Source: Arctopsyche grandis (lineage: Eukaryota > Arthropoda > Insecta > Trichoptera > Hydropsychidae). Taken from it: DNA of 64,000 nt. The DNA is taken from NCBI RefSeq assembly GCF_051622035.1, contig NC_135355.1, forward strand, positions 26,081,986 through 26,145,985. The letters are read 5' to 3'. The notes below the pieces were generated by a model, which ran no database searches, had not been told where the DNA came from, and saw only the letters and a list, made by a program, of their open reading frames with translations. This document shows positions 33,780-51,328 of the stretch, in pieces. Position numbers and translations under genes: made by a program. Every line of letters starts with the position of its first letter. Positions within the stretch are counted from its first letter, which is position 1.

Positions 33780-35826
33780 ATGGAGCGTGTAAGATGCTTC
33801 CTTAACAAATTACATTCAAATATCGATAAACATTTGAAAATTAAAAGTATAAAAAAGAGGTACAGTTGTTAATTCTTATTAAAGATGATTTAAATCGCCT
33901 TTCTTTCAATTTAATTACTTGTTTGCTAACTTTTACAATTAGACCAAACGCAAATCACGGCCTTTGGGTCGGATTTTTACTACCAGCCTGCCTTATAGCC
34001 TGTATTTGTAATAGTACTGTAAGTCACGTTTTCAAGTTAACCTGTGCATGCTCGTGGGGATTGACGCTTGCAACTTTCCTCTTTATAATATTTACCAGTA
34101 TCACTGATAAAAATTTAACAACGTGGAATGATATCCTCGCGCCTGGACTTTCGACGACTATATTATGTTCGACTTTATTGAATCGTGGTATGCCACATTT
34201 ATCTACCAAAGTATAATATATTGAATATTCATTGTAATAATATTGTTTTTTATAGGGATTATTTTCTCGCTGACCAGTGGATTTTCAACAAGCATAGGCT
34301 TCAAATATGGCCTTCTTTTAATATTAAATCATTGTCCTCTAAGTTTCACACTCGGGGAAGCATTTTTAATCACCCAAGCTGTTGTACTATTCTTGTATAG
34401 CTCGATCGTTCATTTGTCCTCGTCTATATACGAGACGCCCATATCAAATCATGAAATTATTACAAACATATTGGAGGCAAGTATAAATGAACCAATTCAT
34501 AAAAAGATGAGTATGATCTTCATCGATGAGCTATACTATGTATGTTTAATTTTAGGTTGGACTGTTAACAGTTTTACTGGTGGTTATCACTTTGTTCAAC
34601 ATGCGTTTGAAAATGAATATCACGAAATTCTTTGTGGTTGTTTTCATGTACATATCCTTAATGCTGGCTACATTGCATTTCACTCTACGTCAAAGTCCCA
34701 TTCTATGGATTATCACATACATTTTCACCGATTTAAAAAAAGTAACTATTCCACTTGTTTTCGTATTTATTATAACAATATCAATTAACTGTGTATAAAT
34801 CCATTTCAGATTCTTATGATTGTCTATTGGGCTGCAGCTTCAGGTTTGGGTACGATTGCAATAGCAACACAAACTTCAATTGGTTCTAAAGCATCGACCG
34901 CAAGACGCAAGATCTTCCATATACTTTCGGTAGCCGTTTATCTTCCCGGTTTTATTTTTGAATGCGATCTTATATACTTGGCCAGCGGCATAGCGTTTGC
35001 TGGACAAATTGCACTCGAAGTATATAATTTTTCTAGAAGTATATAATGTTATTATTAATTATATGTAGGATTATACAAATACTTTATACAATTCTTAGAC
35101 TGTGCGCAAATTGAATTTGGGTTGGTTTTCTGAAATGCTTGACGATGGTTTCTACGTATTTTCCGATGAAAAGGTACATTGTCTTTTTATATTGTACTTA
35201 AATAAATGGACACTGTTCAGAGGTATCTTAAATTAAATTTTACAGGACGTCGGAGGGATTTCGCTTACACCTATGTATCTTTTAATTGGTATTGCAACAC
35301 CGTTGTTTATTCATCCTGCGCCTTGCGATCCTAGTGCAACAGGACTTTTGATATTACTGAGTGGAATTCTATCAGTTGGAATCGGTGATACAGCAGCCAG
35401 CTATTTTGGTAGCAAATATGGCAAACGTAAATGGCCCGGTAATATATTTTTAAAATATCTATACTAAAATGTAAATATGTAGCTGTATTAACTGTTATTT
35501 TTTTTATCCAAAATCAGGTTCTTCTAAATCTTTAGAGGGAACGTTTGCTAGTATTGCTTCGCAAATATTACTAATAACCTGTCTATCAAAATTAGGTATG
35601 ATATATTGGATATATATTTTCTATTATGCACATATGCATCAAATAAGATTTGTTTAAATCGGAATGAATTATATTTGTCTTTTCAGGTTTTATCAGTTTC
35701 AATACGATGACAATGTTTATCAGTTTGATAGCAGTTTTGGTCAATGCAATGGTGGAAGCGCTTACTGATCAAGTGGATAATCTCACACTTCCGTTAATTA
35801 CGTTCTTTATTTTAATTTTTGGATAA
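33780..35826 (+). CDS. DOLK: Dolichol kinase
   Basis: CTP-dependent kinase of the ER membrane making dolichyl phosphate for N-glycosylation and related pathways. Exons: 33780-33788, 33866-34187, 34256-34480, 34572-34741, 34810-35019, 35099-35173, 35246-35438, 35518-35595, 35687-35826; sum 1422 nt, 473 aa, shorter than human DOLK by about 65 aa. Many hydrophobic helices are visible. The conserved C-terminal kinase region shows ARRKIFHILSVAVYLPG, GIGDTAASYFGSKYGKRKWPG, SLEGTFASI and TDQVDNLTLPL. The 9-nt first exon (ATG GAG CGT before GTAAGA) is inferred, since the second exon has no usable ATG. The exon 3/4 junction (34480/34572) is also inferred from phase. Conserved part very sure, 5' end less so. 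Confidence 0.9.
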
Positions 35827-36056
35827 TACCTTTGTCCAATGCCTTGTGAATCAAACCATACGAAGACTGTGCATTAGTAGACTGATAGTTATTAACTAAT
35901 TGTTAAGGTGCACATGTAAATTGTACAAAGGAGTACCAAAGATTAATTAATGTTAATATTATTTTTATACAAAATTTTATCATTCCAATTTGTGAACTAT
36001 TAACATATATGCATATATTTATTGTTAAAACTATTAATTTTTATTATTGTTATAAA

Positions 36057-36779
36057 TCTATGTATATATATACATCAATGTTTGTCTGTCTATCACATAT
36101 GCGTTCCTATACCATTCAACCGATTGCGATGAAACTTACATGAGTTATTGTGTGTATGTCCGCGATGGTTTTTGTAAAAAAAATCGCCCAACAACGAGAA
36201 CGAGAACGGGTAAACAGGATTGATTGGCATTGCAATGCAATAATTTCAAATATGTTGGCGTCGCCACTTGCGTTGTCAGGGTAAAATAAACAAACAATTG
36301 AATAATTTTAGATGTGTTCGCCGCCTGCGTTTTTCCGAAAAATGATTGTACCGTAGAGATTAGGTGAGTGGCGCTCGTGGACCGATGGTTTACTAGCGCA
36401 GATCACCTGATCTCTCGTTCCTGCCAAAATGGCCTCTACGTATAAATGAGCCGTATGCAACAGCCAATGGGATCGTCTGACTCATCGACCAATAGTTGTT
36501 GAGCCCAAATGTGTATAAATATGGGGGGCTCTCGAATTGAAAATCATTCTGACCTGGAGCGCCGACGAGAGCAGACGAATAAACCGCTTCTACAACCTCC
36601 TGCGTCTTTCTCTCCGATCCTGGAAACCCCCTCTTCTCGTCCACGCAACATTATCATTACTGTAATTTAATTTGATTAAGTATTAATTTGAAACTGAAAC
36701 ATTCACTTATCGAAACACATACAGAAACGGGAACAGGAATTGCATGCGTTTTTGTGGCATTGCAACGCAGTTCGGCTAG
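36057..36779 (+). mobile_element. Helitron family 2 copy with inserted LTR-like segment
   Basis: Starts tctatgtata after A, ends ggCTAG before T. It shares cattgcaatgcaataatttcaaat and gaaacgggaacaggaattgcat with the 29951 copy. Between cgaaaaatga and the resumed sequence near 36660 it contains about 305 bp absent from the other copy. Confidence 0.7.
36351..36655 (+). mobile_element. Probable solo LTR inside the Helitron
   Basis: Begins tgtaccgtag, ends cacgcaaca, and has tataaatatgggg (TATA box) and gacgaataaaccgc (poly(A) signal) in the correct order. No clear target duplication was found, so boundaries are approximate. Confidence 0.5.
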
Positions 36780-37022
36780 TTTTCAATAAAATTCGTATTA
36801 GATTTTAATTAAATAAATTTATTATAAAAATACTACAACATAAAAAAATATTTTCTCAAATTTATAATGAAATGATAGATGACTATGCATGCGCATTGCA
36901 CATGAATTACATGCATATGTATATTTGTACGATAATTCTGATACAACGTATATACTTATGTACCGACTTACATATGTACATTTTATAAAATTTTATAAAG
37001 ATCAACATTTTGTGGTTAAAAT

Positions 37023-42915
<5,893 letters not shown>

Positions 42916-43209
42916 TCTCGCTCCGACAGCGGCCAGCCGGCAACTGCTTGATTCTGAAAAATAGCTCGCACTTTTTGTCACCGGCTTAGAATACCGGTAA
43001 ACATAACACTCCATTTCACAGCCATTCTTATTCCTGAAAATGTTTGTTTTCATCTACAATTTCATTTTAAATTCTTCCGATATTTTTTTATAAACGAATA
43101 CGTAAAATATTTAAGTAAATCCCGTATTTATTAATTTTTTCGCTAAAGCTTTATGAAACTATTTAAATACGGTTAAAAGCTTTTCATGTTTAGTTGCTAT
43201 ATGTATAGT
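42916..43209. promoter_or_regulatory. Upstream region of ALDH2
   Basis: Presumed promoter and 5' UTR of ALDH2. No TATA box stands out; the first 60 bp are less AT-rich than the surroundings. Confidence 0.35.
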
Positions 43210-43504
43210 CAGGGCCGACGAGATGGGGGGAGCCGGAGTATTTCCAGGGCCCGGACTACTTGAGGGGCCCTTTGTGAGGAGCCCCCTGGAAATCGTACCT
43301 ATTATATCATACTTTCTTATTCAATTATTTTAAAAGGGAGGTTTGTAAAAAATAGTAACCAACGTATACATATGTAGGTGTTTTTGTAATCGTTTTGTTA
43401 GATTTTTCGCATATTAAAAATATATCTAAAAGATATTTTTTTTAGTTTATCATAGGGCCCGGAATAAATTTTCCCAGGACCCAAGATTCCTTTCGGCGGG
43501 CCTG
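43210..43504. mobile_element. Intact hAT MITE with cagggcc ends
   Basis: 295 bp, CAGGGCC...GGGCCTG, flanked by an exact 8-bp duplication tgtatagt (43202-43209, 43505-43512). It is the uninterrupted counterpart of the copy split by the TRIM at 26607-27954. Confidence 0.88.
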
Positions 43505-43699
43505 TGTATAGTTGAATAGTAATTAGAAACTTTCAAAAAGACCAGAGATCGGCGTGAACAGTTTCTTTTCACTATTGTCAACCTTTCTTTTGCTCTCTTT
43601 CTTTGTACGTTACTGGAGAGGTCTAAATAAGCATCACATACATTAATATATACATGTGTATGTTCTCAATAAAATCTTATTTTTTTATTTAAATTCAAC

Positions 43700-44090
43700 G
43701 CCTCTTAAAAATCTTAATACCAAGTTATGTATTTAATTTGGTAAGCATCCGTCAACCGGAAGTAGCAGTTTACTCTTGTTCGATTTTTCTGCTACTATTT
43801 TTTTCGACCCCTTAAACATGTGTGCTCTTCACGAAAAAATTCCACATATAATTCTTGTATCAATGTGATGAAAATAAAAGAAAATCATTACATTTAATAA
43901 ACCGGAATTGGAATTTTTTCCTATTAGAAATGTCAAAAATGTTGTGACCTCGATTCTTTCCACACCACTGAACGTATCAAGCTGAAAATTTACGTACTAA
44001 CTTAGAGGTGATAAATAAGATTTTGGTCAGAATTCGTAAACCGGAAGTAGTATTTATTTTTTAAACAGTATTTCATTATTTTATTTTGAC
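43700..44090 (-). repeat. Repeat R1, copy B (partial)
   Basis: Reverse-complement match to about 9650-10000 (taccaagttatgta, gaccggaagt-type and cgtaaaccggaa segments). Confidence 0.65.
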
Positions 44091-44654
44091 CTTTTAAATT
44101 TTTTTCTTGATATTTAATGTGTATAATAATTATAGTGATTAAAATCACTAATAAAAAATAAAATAAAATCAGTAATAAAATGCATCAACCGAAAGTAGAA
44201 CTTTTGTTTTGTGTAAGTTTCCTTACATTTGTGCTGAATCTGTAACGAAAATGCCCTCATACCCGTTATGTGTGAACGTGTATGTATGTTTAATTATCGA
44301 ATTTTGTTTTGTGACTTTCTTATATTCCTCAAATACATAGATAAAGTCATGGGTTGGTCACATCCGATTTTTTTTTTTTTATATGATATATGTATGTAAC
44401 TTACATAAGTGGGTAATGCGTAGTATATTAGGGTTAATATTTCAATAGGCTTTTATTACTTTTTTCATACATGAAATCTTTTCATTCTGTTAATATGAAC
44501 TAATATAAAATATAACTTTAATTTTAAGGCATTAGTTTAACTTTGAATTACAATTCTGTTTTTTCTGCATTTACACACTGCACGTGATAAACGAATCCCA
44601 TTTAAATTTATCCTTAAACCAATACATGTGCTTATAAATGAATAATATGAGAAT

Positions 44655-45170
44655 TTTTATTTTATTTATCTTTTAATTTATACCAGGAAGACCAAACAGT
44701 TAACCCCAATGCGTCTTCCTGGCCAGAAGCATTGTACATTTGATACAAATATTATTAGTATTATACAAAGTACATAAATACAGATTTATTAATATCCACA
44801 TAGACATCTATAGTCGAATTTGTAAATTTGCAGCATTTTAAACAATTCACCGAAATTCAGTAAATACATATCAATTAACATCCACAGAAATATTTATGGT
44901 AAAATTTGTAAATTTGCAGCATTTTATACAATTCAGCAAAATCGAGATTGCTGAAAACTCGAGATTTTGCGAGAAAATGAGTAAGGTTGCCAATTTTTTG
45001 GAACCATTTCAATGAAAATCAGATAGATTGGCAAACTCTGATAGGAAACGATCGACCTGGAGTCACAAATCCAAGGTCTGGCCAGCAGAAACCCGTGGGA
45101 TTTGAACCCGTGACCACTCTGTTCAAAGCATTCTATGCTATATACTAGTTTATTCTATGGAAATATTTTA
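44655..45170 (-). mobile_element. tRNA-derived SINE, minus copy
   Basis: On the minus strand a tRNA-like head with B box gggttcaaatccc (about 45090-45105) is followed by a body containing tgactccaggtcgatcg and tatcagagtttgcca, and ends near 44655 in ggtataaatt plus an AT-rich tail. The body matches the + strand copy at 46285-46735. Confidence 0.75.
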
Positions 45171-45795
45171 AGGTGTAGGATATCTATCGAGCAGAATAAG
45201 TCCTCGAATTGAATTTATAATGCATCAGTGTATATATTTAATAGTTATGTCACGTTTTCCGTGGATAAATATGTTTTCTCCTTCAACAATACAAAAACAA
45301 TTTTGTCAAATTAAAAAGACAAACCCTCTGAATTAATTCTTTATAACTACATATGTATAACTTTATACATATGTACATATGTATGTATTTTTATTGCTTA
45401 ATTATATATCTGTAGATTTGGTTGATTTTCAAAAGATAGTATATACATATAATACAAAACATGTTGGAAGCTATAGCTTTAATATTTTATACACATGTAC
45501 AATATGTATGTATGTACATACATATGCAGCAAGTAAGCAGTGGCGTAGCTACCTCATAACATAGTCATGCAAAGCATGAGGCCCCACTTGACAGAAGGCC
45601 CAAATTTGTATACACTCCATGACAATCTATTTTAGACAGTGGCGGATCAAGTAAATGGGGGGGCGCTAAGCACATTTGCAATTTTAGGACCCTACTTCAG
45701 TAAAAAAAATGCTATCATCGTTTTTTTATAATGCTTTTCAGTATATGGTTTTTCATTAGAATTTTACAAAACCATATTTTTTTATTTATTTACTA

Positions 45796-46187
45796 ATAGT
45801 GGTTTTATTCGGATTCACTCGATATGTGAAATATAAACCGCTTAAACATGTCTAATCTAATATTAAAAATTAATTTTGTTTTTTATTAATTTTATTTGAA
45901 TCGAAAAAAAATAATATTCAATGACAGCCAATCAGAAAGGAATGGTTTTTTTTTAAATATACGGGAATCGGAACTGAAACAGGAATCCGGATCCGGAACT
46001 GAAACAGGAATCAAGAACTGGTAATGAAAAAGTAATCCGGATCCGGAACTGAAAAAGGAATCCAAATCGAAAATGAAATTGAAATTGATATCGATGTCGT
46101 CGTCATAGAAAATTTGATTTTTTCGATAACGTGACGGATTCTACGAACCAAAAATTACATACATACATACAAAGTCTCTTTCGAAAT
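45796..46187 (-). mobile_element. Helitron family 1 copy, minus
   Basis: Its 3' end region (tagtggttttattcggattcactcg) is at the left and the tacaaagtctctttcgaaat 5' motif at the right. The interior has a ggaatccggatccggaactg repeat. The terminal CTAG is mutated. Confidence 0.6.
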
Positions 46188-46284
46188 GTAATATAAAATT
46201 TCGAAAGAGACTTTGTATGTAAGTATGTATACATATATGCAAGTATTTTTGGTTAGGAACTTCGTAAACAATACAAAGTTTATA

Positions 46285-46735
46285 TTAGCCAGCAGCATCG
46301 CTCGGTCGCTAAGCTTTTGCCTAACACCGAGAGGCGCCGGGTTCGATCCCATGAGCTGACCTCGATTGAAAAAGAATTTTTCTAGATTATATCTGTAGTG
46401 CTGCTGGTCAGAACTGGATATTTGTGACTCCAGATCGATCGTTACCTATCAGAGTTTGCCAATTTCTCTGATTTCATTGTTGAAACGGTTCCCGGAAAAA
46501 AAAAATTGGCTAAAAATCCTTCCTACCTATTATGTCACCACTATTTGAAGTATGATTGATGTACAAATAAAATGTATGTACAATTCATAGATGTCTCGTT
46601 AATTTGCAAGTTTTCAGTGTCTCATAATTCAGCGACTTGTATAAAAAAAATGCTGTATTGTTTGTAATTGGCCAGGAAGGCGCATTGGGGTTTATCTGTA
46701 AGGTCTTCCTGGTATAAAATGTAATAAAAAATAAA
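46285..46735 (+). mobile_element. tRNA-derived SINE, plus copy
   Basis: tRNA-like head with A-box-like ctcggtcgctaagc and B box gggttcgatccc (about 46339-46350), a body with tgactccagatcgatcg, then an aataaataaataaa tail. Presumed RNA polymerase III promoter. Confidence 0.8.
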
Positions 46736-46858
46736 TAAATAAAAATTACGACAGTTCAATTGCTTAAATATTATATTTTTTTCGCTTCAAATAAATTTAA
46801 TAAAATAACAAATGAATATTTACTATTAGATTAGCAATGTTTAAGCTGTTTATATTAA

Positions 46859-47310
46859 CCGCTTAGACGCCCAGCCGACGCGCTGGGCGTACAATTGAGG
46901 TCTACGTGACGAGACAGAATGTTAAACGACAGAAAACGCAAATATCGGAAGGCAAAGATCGAAAATCGAAAGATCTTAAGTCGAAAGATCAAAAAAAAAT
47001 GGTGCATGGTAAACGGTACATACTCACGTATGTACATACTCACTTAATTTGCACGAGCAGGATACAACAGGAACAAGAGGAACATGCTTTTCCTCCCGTA
47101 TTCTGCGCGTGCACATTAATACGGGAGGAAAAGCCTGTTCCTCTTGTACCTGTTGTATCCTGCTCGCGCAAATTATTTTTGATCTTTCGATTTTCGATCT
47201 TTGCCTTCCGATATTTGCGTTTTCTGTCGTTTAACATTCTGTCTCGTTATAGAGACCAGTACAATTGATACGGCTGTTTGCGCCTTAAGGCGCGTTGGGC
47301 GTTCAAACGG
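46859..47310. mobile_element. TTAA-flanked (piggyBac-type) MITE carrying another MITE
   Basis: Inverted ends ccgcttagacgccca / tgggcgttcaaacgg, flanked by TTAA at 46855-46858 and 47311-47314. Its own sequence is short; most of the span is the palindromic MITE at 46899-47258. Confidence 0.75.
46899..47258. mobile_element. Palindromic MITE, family P, complete copy 1
   Basis: Near-perfect foldback: ggtctacgtgacgagac... mirrored to ...gtctcgttatagagacc, with arms through gcaaatatcggaaggcaaag and centre gcgcgtgcacattaatacgg. Flanked by gtacaattga on both sides (46889-46898, 47259-47268). Confidence 0.85.
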
Positions 47311-47343
47311 TTAAAAATACTGAGCGAAGCCGGGTAAAGCAAC

Positions 47344-47380
<37 letters not shown>

Positions 47381-47937
47381 GACGTGTTCTTGAAACAATA
47401 ACAGTTTTTGGAATAAAATAGATACTATTTTTAAATACTTTGTAAAATAGGTATTAATTTCATTTATTCTCGGCTTAGGAATATATTGTGGACAATGATA
47501 ATAATTTGTAAGTTGTAAATTTTGGTGGCAAATGCCCATTTCGGGGCCCTCAAGATTCGGGGGCCCCAAGGGCGCGATTATTTTCGATGTATGATAAATC
47601 GCCATTGATTATACATATGTACATAGATTAAATAGTCTCGCATTGCTGACCATTGAACAAAAACACGCAACTAAAATGGAGTTCAAATAACTTATTAGTG
47701 ATTTTTCAAATCTGAAATAGAGAAATAAGACTGCGTACGACGAATTTGGCTGCAGTATTTTTTCACATAAAAATACTGCAGCCATATTCGCCATATGTGG
47801 TGCAATATGAGCCGAAACATATCATATCGCATCACATTTTGTAATTTGCTTTGCTAGATTAAGCTGCCGGCGTACATTAGTACACTGACTCGTCATTGTA
47901 TTGGAAATAGCTTTAGCTTTAGCCGAGAACAAATAAA

Positions 47938-48104
47938 ATGATTAATATTATTGAGTCATATCATTTCGATTTTTGCCGATACTCACGAACAGTGAGCACT
48001 CTGAAGGACGCTGTAAAGCCTATGGAATGTTTGTTTAAATTATGTAAATACAATGTACATAGTCCTCATAAATCGGGATTGATCCTGTTTGCTTGGAGCC
48101 TTGT
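47938..48104 (+). other. Possible first exon of a chemoreceptor-like gene
   Basis: ATG MINIIESYHF..., continuing TLKDAVKPMECLFKLCK and SGLILFAWSLV, then a possible GTATAT donor. The pattern weakly resembles the N-terminus of insect gustatory receptors. No further exons were found and it lies inside the composite hAT span, so this is a weak call. Confidence 0.2.
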
Positions 48105-48293
48105 ATATATGTATGTAGGTTGATCGGCAATCAAGACAGTGCTTCTTGAATATGTACTTCCTTTCAGTATAACAAATGACTGCAGAATATCAGACTATTA
48201 ATTGTGTTTGTGAGCGTCGTCACTGACGACTCGTCAGTGTCATCACTTGAAGATTGTCAACAAGTAAATCAGAAGACTAGTCTATGTCTCTAT

Positions 48294-48498
48294 GGTAATT
48301 GGACTATTCGTCACATTGTGGTGGTCACAAAGACAATTTTTGCCATGAAAATCGCGAATACACAATATTTGGCACTCAAGTTCTCGTTGGTATGATAGTT
48401 ATCGTTAGTATGATGGACTTTTCGGCTGCCAGATGTTCCGCTATAGAGATTTTAGTGACTTTGTGACGAGTGCATAGTGACCAGTAATCACCGAACCA
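48294..48498. mobile_element. hAT-type MITE, family A
   Basis: Starts ggtaattggac and ends gtaatcaccgaacca, flanked by an exact 8-bp duplication gtctctat (48286-48293, 48499-48506). The interior has the atatttggcactcaag / gccagatgttcc pair. Confidence 0.85.
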
Positions 48499-48795
48499 GT
48501 CTCTATGACTTCTAGATTATATATTAAAAATTATAAATGTTTACAAACTAAATAATTCCGCATTGCAGGCCATTGAACACTTACAAATGTCGAAAGTAGA
48601 GCTTAAAACACTTATTGGTGATTTTACAAAGCCTTCAATTGAGAAAGAAGAATTTTTAAAGCCATTTAAATATCAACAAATGATTGAAATTATTTCATCT
48701 CATATTTTTAAAAATCACATGAAAGGGGGTGGGTGGGTGCTTCCATAATATTTGCATGAAGGCCCAAAATTCCTAGCTACGCCACTGTGAGTAAG

Positions 48796-49503
48796 CTCAA
48801 TAGCTCAGCATATTAGGAATTGAATCATAATTGCCCAGGGTCTCTGAGCACTCATAAGAGCATACACACATGTGGTTGAAAGTTTATGCACACATAAAAA
48901 GTTCACATAAACTTACGCGTTTTGTGTATTGCTGGATGCATTAATTTCATTTCTAGGATTCTCAATTTGCATTGCACGAAACACTAAATTTTTCATATTA
49001 AGTTCAACCATCATAAACTGATAATAGAATTGCTTATCTCTCCAATGAAATGTTCAAATGTACATACATAACATACATACTTGCCATGTCATATGATTGT
49101 AATTTCATGTTATCTACTATAAATAATTCAATTTAGAAAAAATACTCAATTTTTTTATAAAAATTTATTCGAAAACTGGCATATTAATAGTATGCTTACA
49201 AGCTTTTAAATGCACTTGGCATTCTTAAAGCACTTGAGACTTGTTTCTTTAGAAGTTTAGTTTTACTTTTAACCAAGTGCTAGTGTGAATGATAACCAAT
49301 TTGTTATTTGCGAGGCCTTTATACGTGAAGTAAAATTTAATAAAACCACTGATATTTTCAAATTCCTTAAAATGGCATCGACGCAGACAATATATGTACA
49401 TATATGGCAACAAATTAAATGGCAAATATTTTAATCAATTTCGGTAAGTATATAAATCAGTTATCGGCCAGTATTTTATAAACAAAAATTATCAGTATTA
49501 TAT
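48796..49503. other. AT-rich spacer
   Basis: Nothing recognised. Confidence 0.4.
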
Positions 49504-49900
49504 TGTTGCGTAGGGGTGGGTTAAGGATCCTAATAAAAGGACAAAGTCGCTTCACAGCATTTATTGGGTGATTAAGGAGATACACGCACCGCCAGTGCTT
49601 CGTCCAGAATGCCTTGATATGGCCTAAGTAACTGCTTATAAAAGGCAGGTCGCTCACTGCATCTTCGACGTCCGTTTACTTCCCCATTGTTTAGGCACGT
49701 ACACGGACATGCAGTCCCACGGTCCAAGGCACGCAGTCCCACGCTTTCACGCTGTCAGTTCTGAGAACTCTAATGGGAAGCAACCGAGTGCCGTTAGTAA
49801 CGGCCCGTTACCAACCACTTAGTCAATTCAGGGGTCTCCATTGTTAGCCGAATGCACTTAAGCCTAGAGATAATCCTTGAAACCAATTATGTCAAACGGC
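49504..49900 (-). mobile_element. Probable solo LTR, family L2, minus
   Basis: On the minus strand it contains cttataagcag-type TATA, cccaataaatgctgtgaagc and ends cctacgcaaca, matching the 28534-28905 copy. The LTR start is uncertain. Confidence 0.55.
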
Positions 49901-49914
49901 GCGCCGTTCATAAA

Positions 49915-50025
49915 AATGTTAAACGGTCAGTATGAAACTAATAACTGGTCAGAATAAAAGGTCAGTATAAAACAGCAAAGGATCAGCATAAAATAGTAAA
50001 GGGTCACTATAAAACAATAAACATC
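49915..50025 (-). repeat. Tandem ggtcagtataaaa units
   Basis: Five or so degenerate 20-24-bp units; complement of the tctgacc array at 21955-22160. Confidence 0.6.
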
Positions 50026-50202
50026 ATTTTCCCACTTTTCTGTCGACTGTAAAAACCTCTCCCGAAAGATTTCCTCTTCCAAACGTTTCCAATAAATTAT
50101 TGGTGGAAGGTGGGTGTATTCCTATATACTAATTTGATGTATACTTCATACTAAATTTAATGGGTTGAGAGCCATTGTGAGATCATATAAGTTTTATGCT
50201 TA

Positions 50203-50387
50203 GGTGATTATTGCGCAAAAAGCAATCTCGCGCAAGTCACTGAAATCTCGACCACGGAACATCTGGCACCCAAAAACTCCATCAATCGAAATTCATCCAC
50301 GCGAAATATTTTACTAAAGAAACTCGAGTGCCAGATGTTCCATGATCGTGATTTTAGTGTATGATATTTAGGAATAATCCGTTTACC
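50203..50387. mobile_element. hAT-type MITE, family A variant
   Basis: Ends ggtgattattgcgc / ggaataatccgtttacc. The interior is an inverted pair ggaacatctggcacc / gtgccagatgttcc. No clear target duplication. Confidence 0.65.
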
Positions 50388-51328
50388 AAGTTACATATAC
50401 ATACATATGTATGTATAAACATACACAATTTAAAAATTTTGTATACTCGTGTGCTATCTCTAAAATGAATGAAATTAGCTATTTCTCACATAGTGTTATC
50501 TCTAATGCAATTTAATTTGTGCAAAATAAAATTCAACACATACATATAAGTTTTAATTAAGAAAGAGTCAATAAATTCCACTCTAATCTTTCACAGAATA
50601 TTAAAATGCACACAAATACAATATACGAGTTGTTGGAAAACCATTTATTTACTATTTGTATTAACAAAATGATTATACATTTATATATGTATATATAATT
50701 CAAAACTTTCAAGCTTATCACTAAACTAGTAGCCTGTGCACTCGGTAAAATATCGCAGTTCGGATCAACGGAATTAATAATTTAAAATTAAAAGTTTTTT
50801 TGTCGGCCAATGAGCGAAGTGATATACTACGTCTCTTTCCACGATATACGATTCCAAGGGGAAAAAGAGAGACGGAGCATGGTGTTAACAGCGAGTACTT
50901 CATAAAAACGCACGCACGCACGCATTAGGGCGAAAACGTGGAACGTGATTTTTTTAGATACTTTTAAACATGCGAAAAAAATGGGCCGTGCCTTGCACAT
51001 ATTCATGGAGCGCCCCACTTCAAAATGACCCCCTGGAGTGTTTTTGGTCAAATTGTATCCTTGTATATATCCTTGCTGGACAGTGATCGATAACGGTGTA
51101 TCCCATATTTGAAGAAATGTAGGAGAACTTGTCGACGTTCACGTGCCACGTTCCGTGCTGTGTATTATTATATAATATAAGAAGATTCTCTGAAAATTTC
51201 ACCATCCAGTTGAGTTAAGACTTACCCATTCGTTTTCGATTTCTACAAATGTACATATCTAATTTTAATAAATCATATTCCAAATATTTTCTTAATTCAT
51301 TTTCTTTTTTTTCTTATTTCCTTCTACA
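50388..51328. other. Spacer containing the donor-like segment for the chimeric MITE
   Basis: No gene supported. The 50888-50990 part (agcgagtacttc, cgcacgcacgcacgcatt, acgtggaacgtgattttttt) reappears inverted inside the next element. Confidence 0.5.

Larger units (their letters stand above)
46188..47346 (+). mobile_element. Helitron family 1 copy, plus, interrupted
   Basis: Opens with tttcgaaagagactttgtat, head-to-head with the minus copy. It resumes at about 46800 (tactattagattagcaatgtt) and ends gcgaagccgggtaaagcaac near 47346. The SINE and the TTAA MITE are inserted in it. Confidence 0.65.
45538..48787. mobile_element. Composite hAT-like element with nested insertions
   Basis: Left end cagtggcgtagcta at 45538 and right end tagctacgccactg at 48787 are inverted copies. 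Flanks caagtaag (45530-45537) and tgagtaag (48788-48795) agree at six of eight bases. Inside lie a second hAT-like left end (cagtggcggatcaag, 45638), two Helitrons, a SINE, a TTAA MITE, a palindromic MITE and a family A MITE. Two related coding-like stretches (about 47628-47725 minus context and 48560-48720) may be transposase relics. Confidence 0.65.

Noticed and set aside
34481-34571. Read-through of DOLK exon 3 into the following open frame to 34788
   Set aside because: The frame stays open by chance but loses dolichol kinase similarity; splicing 34480 to 34572 restores it in phase.
46285-46360. Functional tRNA gene
   Set aside because: A and B boxes are present but there is no acceptor-stem pairing and the sequence continues into a SINE body and tail.
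47938-48104. Confident gustatory receptor gene
   Set aside because: Only a weak N-terminal resemblance, no further exons or C-terminal motif; kept as a low-confidence note.
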